Shown one piece after another: positions 25,727 through 34,801 of a DNA stretch of 64,000 bases. The DNA comes from Caulobacteraceae bacterium. Its GTDB lineage: Bacteria; Pseudomonadota; Alphaproteobacteria; Caulobacterales; Caulobacteraceae. Made by a program: the position numbers and the translations under genes. Each line of letters begins with the position of its first letter. Position 1 is the first letter of the stretch. Under the pieces are notes generated by a model that did not search any database, was not told where the DNA came from, and was given only the letters and a program-made list of their open reading frames with translations. The stretch covers positions 1 to 64,000 of the forward strand of contig JAFBAO010000014.1 of the NCBI GenBank assembly GCA_019247715.1, given 5' to 3'.

Positions 25727-27625
25727 ATGAACGCGCTGGCCAAGCTACCCGACGCGCTTGCCGATTTTATTAACCAAGATTCGGCGTTCTTCGACGATCT
25801 CCCTGACGATGCGCCGCTGGACATGCCGGCGCAGTCGTTGCGGCGTCGCGGGCACGCCCGGCCGCTAAAGTCCGTCGCCGCCGTCAGGCTGGGCGGTCTG
25901 GTCCTGGCGACCCTCGCGCTCACCGCCCTCGCCCTCCTTCCCATCGGAGCCCTGCTGGGCGCGGATTCCTTCAGCGCGCTAGACGTGGTGATCCTCGCCC
26001 TGGTCGGCCTGCTCTTCGCCTGGGGCGCCTTCTCCTTCCTCTCGGCCGTGGCGGGATTCCTGGCCATGGGCGGGCGCGCGCCCTGCCCTCTCGGCCTCGA
26101 CGAGAACGCGCCGCTGCCACAGCTGAAGCGTCGCACCGCCGTCCTGATGCCGATCTACAACGAGGCGCCCGAGCCGGTGTTCTCACGTCTCCGGGCGATC
26201 TGCGAGTCCATCGACGCGGCCGGCGAAGCGGGGAGCTTCGACGCCTTCGTGCTCAGCGACTCCACCGACGCCGCCGTCCAGGCGAGCGAATACCGTCACT
26301 ACCGCCGCCTCCGTCTGCGGCTGCGCGGAGCGGTGCGGGTCTTCTACCGCCACCGCCGGGAGAACGTCGCCCGCAAGGCCGGCAACATCGCCGACTGGGT
26401 CCGCCGGTTCGGCGGCGCCTACGACCACATGGTGGTGCTGGACGCCGACAGCCTGATGGAGGGCGCGACGCTGGTGCGGCTCGCCGGGGCCATGGAGCGC
26501 GCGCCGGACGTGGGCCTCATCCAGACGGCGCCGGCGATCATCAACCGCCAGACCCTGTTCGCCCGCGCCGAGCAGTTCGCCAGCCGCCTCTATGGACCCA
26601 TGCTGGCCCATGGCGTCGCCTGGTGGTCGGGTTCGGAAGGCAACTACTGGGGCCACAACGCCATCATCCGGGTGGCCGCTTTCGCCCGCCACGCGGGGCT
26701 CCCGCAGCTGGCCGGTCCGAAGCCGTTCGGCGGGCACGTGCTCAGCCACGACTTCGTCGAGGCCGCCCTGCTGCGCCGCGCCGGTTGGCGGGTGCTGCTG
26801 GCGCCCCGGCTGCGGGGCAGCTACGAGGAGAGCCCCCCCACCCTCGCCGGCCTCTTGGCGCGCGACCGCCGCTGGAGCCAAGGCAACCTGCAGCATACCC
26901 AGATCGTCTGGGCGCGCGGCCTGCACTGGATCAGCCGCTTCCACCTGGTCCGGGGGATCTCGGCCTATCTGGTGGCGCCGATCTGGCTGATGCTGCTCGC
27001 CTGCGCCACCCTGCTGGCGCTCTTCCCCCAGTGGGGCGAGAGCGTAGGCGTGCGCGTCTACGTGGGCGACCGGAGCTTCGACCTGCAGGCGGCGGCCGCG
27101 ACCTTCGCGGTGGCGCTGGGCTTCCTGGTGGTCCCCAAGGCGCTGGCCTATGTGCGGATGCTGGGCGAACCGGCCGAGCGGGCCAGGTTCGGCGGGCCGG
27201 CCCTGGCGGCGGTCAACATCGTGGCCGAGACCCTACTCTCCACCCTGGTCGCCCCGCTGATCATGATCAGCCACACCCGCTCGATCGCCGCGGCGCTTTC
27301 CGGCCGGGATTCGGGCTGGACCGCCCAGGCGCGCGAAGCGACGCGGCCGGATCTGGTCCAGTCGCTGCGCCTGCACGCCATGGACACCCTGTTCGGCTGC
27401 GGCCTCCTCGCCGTCGCCCTGGCGACCTGCCGGCCGGTGTTCGCCTGGATGAGCCCGGTGATCGTCTCCCTGACGCTCGCGGTTCCGGCGGCCATGGCGC
27501 TGGCCAGCAACCGCCTGGGCGGCGCGGCGCGGCGCGCCGGGCTGCTGCTGACGCCGGAGGAGCGCCAGCCCCCGCAGATCCTGGTGAGGGCCAACGCCCA
27601 TCGGGCCCACTGGCCGAAACCGTGA
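25727..27625 (+). CDS. opgH: Glucans biosynthesis glucosyltransferase
   Basis: A 632-residue inner-membrane family-2 glycosyltransferase that polymerises the glucan backbone from UDP-glucose and passes it to the periplasm. Helices flank the catalytic domain: LMPIYNEAPEPVFSRLRAI, the first Asp in SDSTD, the metal LDADS, HDFVEAALL (catalytic base Asp) and RDRRWSQGN (the QxxRW-like motif). The C-terminal third has several membrane helices. ATG 25727 is chosen at the N-terminal conserved region. Acts with the preceding periplasmic OpgD/OpgG protein. Confidence 0.92.
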   Translation: MNALAKLPDALADFINQDSAFFDDLPDDAPLDMPAQSLRRRGHARPLKSVAAVRLGGLVLATLALTALALLPIGALLGADSFSALDVVILALVGLLFAWGAFSFLSAVAGFLAMGGRAPCPLGLDENAPLPQLKRRTAVLMPIYNEAPEPVFSRLRAICESIDAAGEAGSFDAFVLSDSTDAAVQASEYRHYRRLRLRLRGAVRVFYRHRRENVARKAGNIADWVRRFGGAYDHMVVLDADSLMEGATLVRLAGAMERAPDVGLIQTAPAIINRQTLFARAEQFASRLYGPMLAHGVAWWSGSEGNYWGHNAIIRVAAFARHAGLPQLAGPKPFGGHVLSHDFVEAALLRRAGWRVLLAPRLRGSYEESPPTLAGLLARDRRWSQGNLQHTQIVWARGLHWISRFHLVRGISAYLVAPIWLMLLACATLLALFPQWGESVGVRVYVGDRSFDLQAAAATFAVALGFLVVPKALAYVRMLGEPAERARFGGPALAAVNIVAETLLSTLVAPLIMISHTRSIAAALSGRDSGWTAQAREATRPDLVQSLRLHAMDTLFGCGLLAVALATCRPVFAWMSPVIVSLTLAVPAAMALASNRLGGAARRAGLLLTPEERQPPQILVRANAHRAHWPKP

Positions 27626-27645
27626 CCTAAGGACGCAACCCTTCC

Positions 27646-27674
27646 TTGACGCCTGCCCCTCAGGATGGCATCTG
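27646..27674 (+). promoter_or_regulatory. Probable ilvB promoter
   Basis: TTGACG at 27646-27651 is followed after 17 bases by CATCTG (or after 16 by GCATCT), and the ilvBN leader peptide begins about 28 nt further on. The -35 is good and the -10 weak, so this is a suggestion from position and hexamer, not a firm call. Confidence 0.4.
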
Positions 27675-27701
27675 CTGAACGGTTACGTGAGGAGCAGCTC
27701 G

Positions 27702-27755
27702 ATGCGCCATGCGCGCCTCGTACTTAGCTGGCGGCCGGTAGCGGCGGGGGCCTGA
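27702..27755 (+). CDS. ilvBN leader peptide (attenuator)
   Basis: A 17-codon ORF, MRHARLVLSWRPVAAGA, with GAGGAG 7 nt before the ATG. Leu-Val-Leu (codons at 27717-27725) and another Val are the regulatory residues of the ilvBN pathway. Its end (GGGGGCC, 27746-27752) can pair exactly with GGCCCCC (27789-27795), the 5' arm of the terminator. Stalling of the ribosome at the Leu/Val codons would therefore favour the antiterminator. ilvBN attenuation in Caulobacter is, to my recollection, described. Confidence 0.75.
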   Translation: MRHARLVLSWRPVAAGA

Positions 27756-27785
27756 CCCCCAGCCGACCATCGGTCGCGCGTCCGC

Positions 27786-27811
27786 AAAGGCCCCCTCAGC
27801 GGGCCTTTTTT
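27786..27811 (+). terminator. ilvBN attenuator terminator
   Basis: AAAGGCCC (27786-27793) pairs with GGGCCTTT (27801-27808) around the 7-nt loop CCTCAGC, ending in a run of six T (27806-27811). It lies between the leader peptide stop and the ilvB start, so terminates transcription before ilvB unless the antiterminator forms. Confidence 0.85.
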
Positions 27812-27848
27812 CTTGCCCTCCTCACCCCTTGAGCCGAAGCAGAATCCC

Positions 27849-29651
27849 ATGACCGCCCATCCCTCCCTCGAGGTCCAGACCGACCCGCAAGCCGAGATCA
27901 TGACCGGCGCCCAGATCGTGGTGCGCGCCCTCGTCGACCAGGGCGTCACCGACCTCTTCGGCTATCCGGGCGGCGCGGTGCTGCCCATCTACGACGCGCT
28001 CTTCGACGAGCCGCGGCTGAACCACATCCTGGTCCGCCACGAACAGGGCGCGACCCACGCCGCCGAGGGCTACGCCCGCTCCACCGGCAAGCCCGGCGTC
28101 GTGCTGGTCACTTCCGGCCCCGGCGCGACCAACGCGGTGACCGGCATCACCGACGCCCTGATGGATTCGATCCCCCTGGTGGTCATCACCGGCCAGGTGC
28201 CCACCCACCTCATCGGCACCGATGCGTTCCAGGAGTGCGACACGGTGGGCATCACGCGCCCCTGCACCAAGCACAATTACCTGGTGAAGGACGCCGCCGA
28301 CTTGCCGCACGTGCTGCACGAGGCGTTCAAGATCGCCACCTCCGGCCGCCCCGGCCCGGTGGTGGTCGACATCCCCAAGGACGTCCAGTTCGCCAGCGCC
28401 GCCTACGTCGGCCCGGACAAGGCCCGCTCCAGCCACAACTACCATCCGCGGGTGGAAGGCGATGCGGCCAAGATCGCCGAGGCCGCGGCCCTGATCGCCC
28501 AGGCGCGCCGGCCGATCTTCTACACCGGCGGCGGCGTCATCAACGCGGGGCCGAGGGCCAGCCAGGCGCTGCGCGAGCTCGCCAAGCTCACCGGCGCCCC
28601 GGTCACCTCCACCCTGATGGGGCTGGGGGCCTTCCCGGCCAGCGATCCGGCCTGGCTCGGCATGGTGGGGATGCACGGCGCGTTCGAGTCCAACAACGCC
28701 ATGCACGACTGCGACGTCATGGTGGCGATCGGCGCGCGGTTCGACGACCGCGTGACGGGGCGCCTCAACGCCTTCTCGCCCGGCTCCAAGAAAATCCACA
28801 TCGACATCGATCCTTCCTCGATCGGCAAGGTGGTCCGGGCCGACATCGGCATCCTGGGCGACGCCGGCCACGTCCTGGAGGCGCTGGTCGAGGTCTGGAA
28901 GCGCCGCCGGCTCTCCATCGATGCGGCCGCGCTGAAAGCCTGGTGGGCCGAGATCGACGGCTGGCGCGCCCGGCGGGCCTTCGCCTACCGCCCGTCCGGC
29001 GAGCTCATCAAGCCGCAGTACGCCGTGGAGCGCCTCTACGCCCTTACCCGCGACCGCGACGTCTACATCACCACCGAGGTGGGCCAGCACCAGATGTGGG
29101 CGGCCCAGTTCTTCCATTTCGAGGAGCCGAACCGCTGGATGACCTCGGGCGGGCTGGGGACGATGGGCTACGGCCTGCCGGCCGCGGTCGGGGTCCAGGT
29201 GGCCCATCCGAAGAGCCTGGTCATCGACATCGCCGGCGACGCCAGCGTCCAGATGACCATGCAGGAGATGTCCACCGCCATCCAGTTCGAGCTGCCGATC
29301 AAGATCTTCATCCTCAACAACGAGTGGATGGGGATGGTGCGCCAGTGGCAGCAGCTGCTGCACGGGGAGCGCTACAGCCATTCCTATTCGGCGAGCCTGC
29401 CCGATTTCGTGAAGCTGGCCGAGGCGTTCGGGGCGGTGGGCCTGCGCGCCACCCGGCCGGACGAGCTGGACGCCAAGATCCAGGAGATGATCGACACGCC
29501 CCGGCCGGTGATCTTCGACTGCTGCGTCGAGCGGGCCGAGAACTGCTTCCCGATGATCCCCTCGGGCAAGGCCCACAACGAGATGCTGCTGGGCGAGGAC
29601 GCGGGCGACATCGGCGGCGTCATCGACGCGGCCGGCCGCAAGCTTGTGTAG
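27849..29651 (+). CDS. ilvB: Acetolactate synthase, large (catalytic) subunit
   Basis: A 600-residue TPP- and FAD-dependent enzyme forming acetolactate or acetohydroxybutyrate, the first common step in Val/Leu/Ile synthesis. The TPP-domain catalytic Glu is in RHEQGATHAAEGYARSTG; GDASVQMTMQEMSTAIQ and ILNNEWMGMVRQWQQLL form the cofactor site (GDA in place of GDG). ATG 27849 follows the attenuator; the frame is open slightly upstream, but that part is the terminator. ilvN starts 6 nt after its stop. Regulated by the leader attenuator. Confidence 0.96.
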   Translation: MTAHPSLEVQTDPQAEIMTGAQIVVRALVDQGVTDLFGYPGGAVLPIYDALFDEPRLNHILVRHEQGATHAAEGYARSTGKPGVVLVTSGPGATNAVTGITDALMDSIPLVVITGQVPTHLIGTDAFQECDTVGITRPCTKHNYLVKDAADLPHVLHEAFKIATSGRPGPVVVDIPKDVQFASAAYVGPDKARSSHNYHPRVEGDAAKIAEAAALIAQARRPIFYTGGGVINAGPRASQALRELAKLTGAPVTSTLMGLGAFPASDPAWLGMVGMHGAFESNNAMHDCDVMVAIGARFDDRVTGRLNAFSPGSKKIHIDIDPSSIGKVVRADIGILGDAGHVLEALVEVWKRRRLSIDAAALKAWWAEIDGWRARRAFAYRPSGELIKPQYAVERLYALTRDRDVYITTEVGQHQMWAAQFFHFEEPNRWMTSGGLGTMGYGLPAAVGVQVAHPKSLVIDIAGDASVQMTMQEMSTAIQFELPIKIFILNNEWMGMVRQWQQLLHGERYSHSYSASLPDFVKLAEAFGAVGLRATRPDELDAKIQEMIDTPRPVIFDCCVERAENCFPMIPSGKAHNEMLLGEDAGDIGGVIDAAGRKLV

Positions 29652-29657
29652 GCGGCC

Positions 29658-30206
29658 ATGAGCGTCGATCCCCCCGCCTCGGCCTACGACATGGGCCACG
29701 CCGACGAGACCGAGGCGCTCGGCACCTTCGCCATCCTGGTGGACAACGAGCCGGGCGTGCTCCACCGGGTGGTGGGGCTTTTCGCCGCGCGTGGCTACAA
29801 CATCGAGAGCCTCACGGTCGCCGAGACCGACCGCAACGCCCACACCAGCCGGATCACCATCGTCACCCGGGGGACGCCCCAGGTGCTGGCCCAGATCGAG
29901 GCCCAGCTCCAGAAGATGGTCTCCACCCGCCACGTCCAGGACGTCAGCCGCGACCCCAACGGGGTCGAGCGGGAGCTGGCGCTGGTGAAGGTCAGGGGGA
30001 CCGGGGCCGAGCGGGTGGAGGCGCTTCGCATCTCCGACATCTTCCGGGCCAAGGTGATCGACACCACCACCCAGAGCTTCATCTTCGAGATCACCGGCGC
30101 CCCCTCGAAGATCGACCGGTTCGTCGACCTGATGCGCCCGCTGGGCCTGGTGGAGGTGTCGCGGACCGGGGTCCTCTCCATCGAGCGAGGCGTGGAGACG
30201 CTCTGA
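29658..30206 (+). CDS. ilvN: Acetolactate synthase, small (regulatory) subunit
   Basis: A 182-residue protein with an N-terminal ACT domain that binds valine for feedback inhibition: TFAILVDNEPGVLHRVVGLFAARGYNIESLTV, then TRHVQDVSRDPNGVERELALVKV and a second alpha-beta domain ending FVDLMRPLGLVEVSRTG. Pairs with the ilvB product. The 24-residue N-terminal extension before the ACT domain is a little longer than in E. coli. Confidence 0.95.
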   Translation: MSVDPPASAYDMGHADETEALGTFAILVDNEPGVLHRVVGLFAARGYNIESLTVAETDRNAHTSRITIVTRGTPQVLAQIEAQLQKMVSTRHVQDVSRDPNGVERELALVKVRGTGAERVEALRISDIFRAKVIDTTTQSFIFEITGAPSKIDRFVDLMRPLGLVEVSRTGVLSIERGVETL

Positions 30207-30274
30207 GTTGGGCCGGAGCGGGCCGTTCTTCAATCGGCAACCACGATCGCCTATATAAGGCGGGTCCGGACTCG

Positions 30275-30592
30275 TCCGGACTATGGAGATAAACGCGCGC
30301 GTAATAAGCGGACTGGACCCGGGTGCGATTCCCGGCGGCTCCACCAACACCCTTCCGCGTTATCGGCGGGAGCCTATGGGGCCGATCAGCATCGACAGAC
30401 GTCTAAAGGCGTTGCTTTCTCCCGGCGTGGCTCACCGTTTCGGGCCATTTACTAACTGCGAACGATAACTTCGCTCAAGAATACGCCCTCGCCGCGTAAG
30501 CGGTGCGGTCGGATTCGACCTAAAGTCCTGATGTCTTAGCAGCGTCAGGCGGGGCTCGGGGGGCGCCTGGCAACAGAAGCCCCCCACTTCAC
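30275..30592 (+). ncRNA. ssrA: Permuted two-piece tmRNA
   Basis: Circularly permuted alphaproteobacterial ssrA. The acceptor piece ends at CCA 30344-30346, with acceptor arm CGGCTCC (30336-30342) and T-arm CCGGG/CCCGG around TGCGATT. After an excised linker, the coding piece begins GGGGCCG (30378-30384), which pairs with the acceptor arm. The tag frame 30458-30499 reads ANDNFAQEYALAA plus stop, alanine from the charged tRNA part completing it. A clear pseudoknot follows: CAGGC (30546-30550) with GCCTG (30565-30569), and GGGGGGC (30558-30564) with GCCCCCC (30579-30585). A TATATAA lies at 30252-30258. Outer ends are approximate. Confidence 0.92.
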
Positions 30593-30682
30593 CTCGACGG
30601 GCAAGTGTTCAGACTGTGGAACGCGGCTTTTTCGCACCGCGCCGGCCCTTGCTTCGCCAGCCTGCCGCGCTACCCTTGGCGC

Positions 30683-31177
30683 ATGGCGGGCGAGGATCGG
30701 CAGAACGATCTGATCGGGTATGAGGCGCTGCACCAGGAGGCGCTGCGCGGGGTGGTCCGCGCCGTGCTGAAGCGCTGGGGCGCCAACGGTCCCGAGGGCC
30801 TGCCCGGCGCCCATCACTTCCTGATCACCTTCAAGACCCACGCGCCGGGGGTCTCGGCCCCGCGCGAGCTCCTGGAACAGTATCCAGACGAGATGATGAT
30901 CGTCCTGCAGCACCAGTTCGCGGATATGGCGCCCGGGGAGACCTATTTTTCGGTCACCCTGAAGTTCGGCGGCCGGCCCAAGACCCTCTCCATCCCCTAC
31001 GCGGCCATCACCCAGTTCGCCGACCCGGCGGTGGGCTACCGGCTGCAGTTCAGCGTCCCGGAGACGAAAGGCCCGGCGCCGGCCTTGCCGGCGGCCCCGG
31101 CGGCGGCGCCCGCCCAACCCGGCGCCGAAGCCTCGGGGGAGAAGATCGTGTCGCTGGACCAGTTCAGGAAGAAGTAG
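30683..31177 (+). CDS. sspB: SspB-family ClpXP adaptor (alpha type)
   Basis: A 164-residue adaptor that binds ssrA-tagged proteins and delivers them to ClpXP. The substrate-binding domain (residues ~10-125) shows GAHHFLITFKTHAPGVSAPRELLEQYPDEMMIVLQHQFADM and FSVTLKFGGRPKTLSIPYAAITQFADPAVGY, followed by a Pro/Ala-rich tether and a basic C-terminus EKIVSLDQFRKK, the ClpX-docking type peptide. It lies directly downstream of ssrA, which makes the tag it recognises. ATG 30683 fits the domain; the frame is open upstream. Confidence 0.92.
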   Translation: MAGEDRQNDLIGYEALHQEALRGVVRAVLKRWGANGPEGLPGAHHFLITFKTHAPGVSAPRELLEQYPDEMMIVLQHQFADMAPGETYFSVTLKFGGRPKTLSIPYAAITQFADPAVGYRLQFSVPETKGPAPALPAAPAAAPAQPGAEASGEKIVSLDQFRKK

Positions 31178-31192
31178 GGGCAGGCGGCGGGG

Positions 31193-32002
31193 ATGCGTCA
31201 GTGGCCGCTCGTCATCTTCCTGGCCCTGCTCAGCGCCTTTTCGCAACGGCCCGCCTGCGCCTCGCCCGCGGCCTTCGCCGATTGGGCCGCCGTGGTCGTG
31301 GCCGGCGACGACCACGCCCACTCCGGAGACCTCACCGAGACCTTCGACAACGCCCGCCGGGACGTCGCCGCCGAGCTGGTGCGCAAGGGCTTCTCGCCCG
31401 GCAACGTGCTGCAGTTCTCGGTGCGCCCCGAGCTCTACCCGGCGGCCAAGCCCCTGAAGGCCGACCTGGCGCCCATCTACGATGGCCTGAGAAGCCTCGC
31501 CCAGCGGGCCAAGGGCGGCTGCCTGGTCTACTTCACCTCGCACGGGGCGCCGCAGGGGGTGGTGCTCGACAACAGCCTGCTGCCGCCCCGGCTGATGGAT
31601 GACATGGTGAGCACCTCCTGCGGGAACCGGCCCACCGTGGTGATCATCTCGGCCTGCTTCTCGGGCGTGTTCATCCCGGCCTTGGCGGCGAACAACCGGA
31701 TGATCATCACCGCGGCCCGCCCGGACCGCACCTCGTTCGGCTGCGGCGCCAACGACAGGTACCCCTATTTCGATGCGTGCCTGCTGCAGTCGCTCCCGGA
31801 CGCCCACGACTTCTCGGCCCTCGCCCCGAAGGTCCAGCAGTGCGTTGCCTCGCGCGAGACCGAGCTCGGCGCCTCGCCCCCCTCCGAGCCGCAGGTCTGG
31901 ATCGGGCCGGCGCTGCGCCCGGTGCTGCCGCTGATGGGCTTCGCGCCCGCCAGCGGCGGCGCTTCGTGCTCAAGCCCTTGTCAGAACCGGGTGGGCGGCT
32001 AA
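31193..32002 (+). CDS. Secreted C13-family (legumain/caspase-like) cysteine peptidase
   Basis: A 269-residue protein with a signal peptide cleaved near ACASP. Catalytic pair: His117 in FTSHGAP and Cys155 in [10 protein letters not shown], with the [18 protein letters not shown] helix typical of the bacterial C13/caspase-fold group. It should act in the periplasm. Starts 15 nt after the sspB stop, so is probably cotranscribed. Substrate and role unknown; some homologues of this group are annotated only as C13 peptidases. Confidence 0.8.
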   Translation: MRQWPLVIFLALLSAFSQRPACASPAAFADWAAVVVAGDDHAHSGDLTETFDNARRDVAAELVRKGFSPGNVLQFSVRPELYPAAKPLKADLAPIYDGLRSLAQRAKGGCLVYFTSHGAPQGVVLDNSLLPPRLMDDMVSTSCGNRPTVVIISACFSGVFIPALAANNRMIITAARPDRTSFGCGANDRYPYFDACLLQSLPDAHDFSALAPKVQQCVASRETELGASPPSEPQVWIGPALRPVLPLMGFAPASGGASCSSPCQNRVGG

Positions 32003-32030
32003 ACCCCCTGCCACCACGCCGGGGAGATCC

Positions 32031-33422
32031 ATGACCGCCGCCAGGACTGAGACCGACACCTTCGGACCCATCGAGGTCCCGGGCGACCGCTACTGGGGCG
32101 CCCAGACCCAAAGGTCGCTGCAGAACTTCAAGATCGGCTGGGAGAAACAGCCCCTGCCGGTGGTCCGCGCGCTCGGAATCGTTAAGCGCGCCGCCGCCGA
32201 GGCCAACATGGCGCTCGGCAAGCTGGAGCCGAAGATCGGCCAGGCCATCGTCGCGGCGGCCCAGGAAGTCATCGACGGCAAGCTCGACGACCACTTCCCC
32301 CTGGGGGTCTGGCAGACCGGCTCGGGCACCCAGTCGAACATGAACGCCAACGAGGTGATCTCGAACCGGGCGATCGAGGCGTTGGGGGGGAAACTGGGCT
32401 CGAAGGCGCCGGTCCATCCCAACGACCACGTGAACATGAGCCAGTCGTCCAACGACACCTATCCCACGGCGATGCACGTCGCCGCCGCCGAGGAGGTTGT
32501 CCACCGGCTGCTCCCGGCGCTCAGGACGCTGCATGGGGCGCTGGCCGCCAAGGCCAAAGCCTGGGCCGGGATCATCAAGATCGGCCGCACCCATACCCAG
32601 GACGCAACGCCGCTCACCCTAGGCCAGGAATTCGGCGGCTACGCTCAGCAGATCGCGAACGGGATCGGGCGCATCGAGATGACCCTGCCGCAGCTCATGC
32701 AGCTCGCCCAGGGCGGCACCGCCGTCGGCACCGGCCTCAACGCCCCCGTCGGCTTCGCCGAGAAGGTGGCCGAACAGATCGCGGCGATCGCCGGCCTTCC
32801 CTTCACCTCGGCCCCCAACAAGTTCGAGGCGCTCGCCGCCCACGACGCCCTCGTCTTCACCCACGGGGCGATCAACACCGTGGCGGCCAGCCTCTTCAAG
32901 ATCGCCAACGACATCCGCTTCCTCGGCAGCGGCCCGCGCTCCGGCCTGGGCGAGCTCGCCCTGCCCGAGAACGAGCCCGGCTCCTCGATCATGCCCGGCA
33001 AGGTGAACCCCACCCAGTGCGAGGCGCTCACCATGGTCTGCGCCCAGATCTTCGGCAACCAGACCACCATGACCATGGCCGGCGCCTCGGGGCACTTCGA
33101 GCTCAACGTCTTCAACCCGGTGATGGCCTACGACTTCCTGCAGTCGGTGCGGCTGATGGCCGATGCGGCCGTCAGCTTCACCGACAACTGCGTGGTCGGG
33201 ATCGAGCCGCGCGAGGACAACATCAAGGCCGCGCTCGAGCGCTCGCTGATGCTGGTAACCGCCCTCGCGCCCAAGATCGGCTACGACGCCGCCGCCAAGA
33301 TCGCCAAGACCGCCCACAAGAACGGGACCACCTTGCGCGAGGAAGCGGTCGGCGGCGGCTACGTCACCGAAGCCGAGTTCGACGAGCTCGTGCGCCCGGA
33401 GAAGATGATCGGGCCGGGCTGA
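32031..33422 (+). CDS. fumC: Fumarase, class II
   Basis: A 463-residue iron-free fumarase that interconverts fumarate and L-malate in the TCA cycle. The superfamily signature [17 protein letters not shown] is complete, with the N-terminal [21 protein letters not shown] and [17 protein letters not shown] substrate segments. Length is typical. Starts 28 nt after the C13 peptidase stop. It has a stable oxygen-tolerant fold relative to class I enzymes. Confidence 0.96.
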   Translation: MTAARTETDTFGPIEVPGDRYWGAQTQRSLQNFKIGWEKQPLPVVRALGIVKRAAAEANMALGKLEPKIGQAIVAAAQEVIDGKLDDHFPLGVWQTGSGTQSNMNANEVISNRAIEALGGKLGSKAPVHPNDHVNMSQSSNDTYPTAMHVAAAEEVVHRLLPALRTLHGALAAKAKAWAGIIKIGRTHTQDATPLTLGQEFGGYAQQIANGIGRIEMTLPQLMQLAQGGTAVGTGLNAPVGFAEKVAEQIAAIAGLPFTSAPNKFEALAAHDALVFTHGAINTVAASLFKIANDIRFLGSGPRSGLGELALPENEPGSSIMPGKVNPTQCEALTMVCAQIFGNQTTMTMAGASGHFELNVFNPVMAYDFLQSVRLMADAAVSFTDNCVVGIEPREDNIKAALERSLMLVTALAPKIGYDAAAKIAKTAHKNGTTLREEAVGGGYVTEAEFDELVRPEKMIGPG

Positions 33423-33547
33423 CATCGGCGGGCGCGCTGGAGCGCCTGAACTCAACAACGACCGCTTCTTGGCGATGCCCCGGCGGCCGCGCTCGACCCT
33501 GAGCGGACCTTGCGAGGTGGCTCGGCTCTAACGCCATCTCGCCACCC

Positions 33548-34576
33548 TTAAGGCGGCGGGAGGCCTGGTCCCCTGGTTTCCGAATGCAATCCGATGCTGT
33601 TGAATTGTTGGTCCTGCATGCCAGGACAGGTTTCATGAAGGGCAGCCGTCATGATCTGGGCAACGTGCTCCATCATTGGAGTCATCGCCTTTCCGAAGCT
33701 GCCTACGAATCGAACGACCACCGGGTTCTTGCCCAATGCATCAGCCTCTGCCTCCTCCGCCGGGGTGGGTGCCTTGACCGGCGGGCTGTTCGGGGTCGGT
33801 GCAAGAAGCATAGGTCTCAGCTGATAGACGTGGTCCAGGACGGTCAATTCCCCGTGGGTGAAGGCGGGTTCGAAGCCGCTAGCCATGTCTGCCCTGAGCG
33901 CGAACTCTTGATCCTGCAGATGAGCATCCACCGCTTGAATGAAGGCTGCCTTTGTTCCGGCAGCGCAGCTTGCGAACGTGGTTTCGGGCATCTGACGCGC
34001 AGCGAAGTCCAGACCTTCCGGGATGCCGGCCTTGGCCATGATGCCAAGCAGCACTGAGAGATCGGCCGGTGCGTAAGCCTCGATAAGGTCCACTCCAGAG
34101 GCCGATGGCGTTGCTCCCGCCCGAATTGAAGCCTCCATCAGCGCCAATCGGACACTGACAGCTTGCGACTCTACCGGAGTAAGTGCCGCCCCATCGAACA
34201 TACTGGCCTGCAGCTGTCCCCCAGATGTGGCGAGCTGCAGAACCCTGCCGTGGGCCTTAATGAAAAGCGGGAGCCCCATCTCGGTTAGCACGCGATAGTC
34301 GTGGGGAGCCGGGATGAGGGTATTGCGGATGCAAATGACGATTTGAGCTTTGAGGTCCGCTGTAGGCGCGGAAAGCGGCTTGGACGTTTCGGAGGGGTCA
34401 AAATCAGTCAATCGGTCCTGTGTGGAGACCGAACCAGGCATAAGACTGCACGATGCGTAGGGCCTGTCCAAATCTCTAGCCGTCGAAGCGAACGCTCCGC
34501 TAACGCCAAATGGCATGCCGGCTAATGCCGCCAGCGTCGCAGTCAACGTGACGAAGGAATGCCAGACCGGTCTCAT
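33548..34576 (-). CDS. Secreted hypothetical protein of lower G+C
   Basis: A 342-residue protein with a signal peptide (MRPVWHSFVTLTATLAALAG...AFA). Mature body has few Cys (RDLDRPYASC, IVICI, FASCAAGT, HETCPGMQ), suggestive of disulfides, and a Pro-rich segment near residue 285. No catalytic motif or family I recognise. Base composition is visibly lower in G+C than the surrounding genes and codon use is more mixed. It converges with fumC; a real gene is supported by signal peptide and length, function unknown. Confidence 0.6.
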   Translation of the reverse strand: MRPVWHSFVTLTATLAALAGMPFGVSGAFASTARDLDRPYASCSLMPGSVSTQDRLTDFDPSETSKPLSAPTADLKAQIVICIRNTLIPAPHDYRVLTEMGLPLFIKAHGRVLQLATSGGQLQASMFDGAALTPVESQAVSVRLALMEASIRAGATPSASGVDLIEAYAPADLSVLLGIMAKAGIPEGLDFAARQMPETTFASCAAGTKAAFIQAVDAHLQDQEFALRADMASGFEPAFTHGELTVLDHVYQLRPMLLAPTPNSPPVKAPTPAEEAEADALGKNPVVVRFVGSFGKAMTPMMEHVAQIMTAALHETCPGMQDQQFNSIGLHSETRGPGLPPP

Positions 34577-34801
34577 GCCCTATGGTGACGCCAGCTATCC
34601 GCGTTCGCAACCTTTCGGAGAAACTCGGAACGTCCGCTTTCCACCATTAAGTCAACGACCGCTCGGCGGAGCGGCTCGCCGAAGGTCGGCTTCGCGGACC
34701 CAGCGGCTGGCGGACTTCGACCCTTAGCCGAAGCCGTAGTTCGATTGAATGCACCTGTTCAGGCGTGTATACGCACTTCGGCACTACTGTAGGGGGGGCA
34801 G

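Noticed and set aside
27822..30350. 842-codon minus-strand ORF antisense to ilvBN
   Set aside because: It is a codon-bias shadow of ilvB and ilvN, full of His/Asp/Gly/Arg repeats, with no fold or RBS, and it crosses the attenuator and tmRNA.
30283..30468. 61-codon ORF between ilvN and sspB
   Set aside because: It lies wholly inside the permuted tmRNA; the tag frame, acceptor arm and pseudoknot explain the sequence better.
34577..34801. Small RNA or insertion-sequence remnant between the two low-G+C genes
   Set aside because: Some short GGCGGA/TCGCC inverted pieces occur, but no clear arms, terminator or ORF could be supported.
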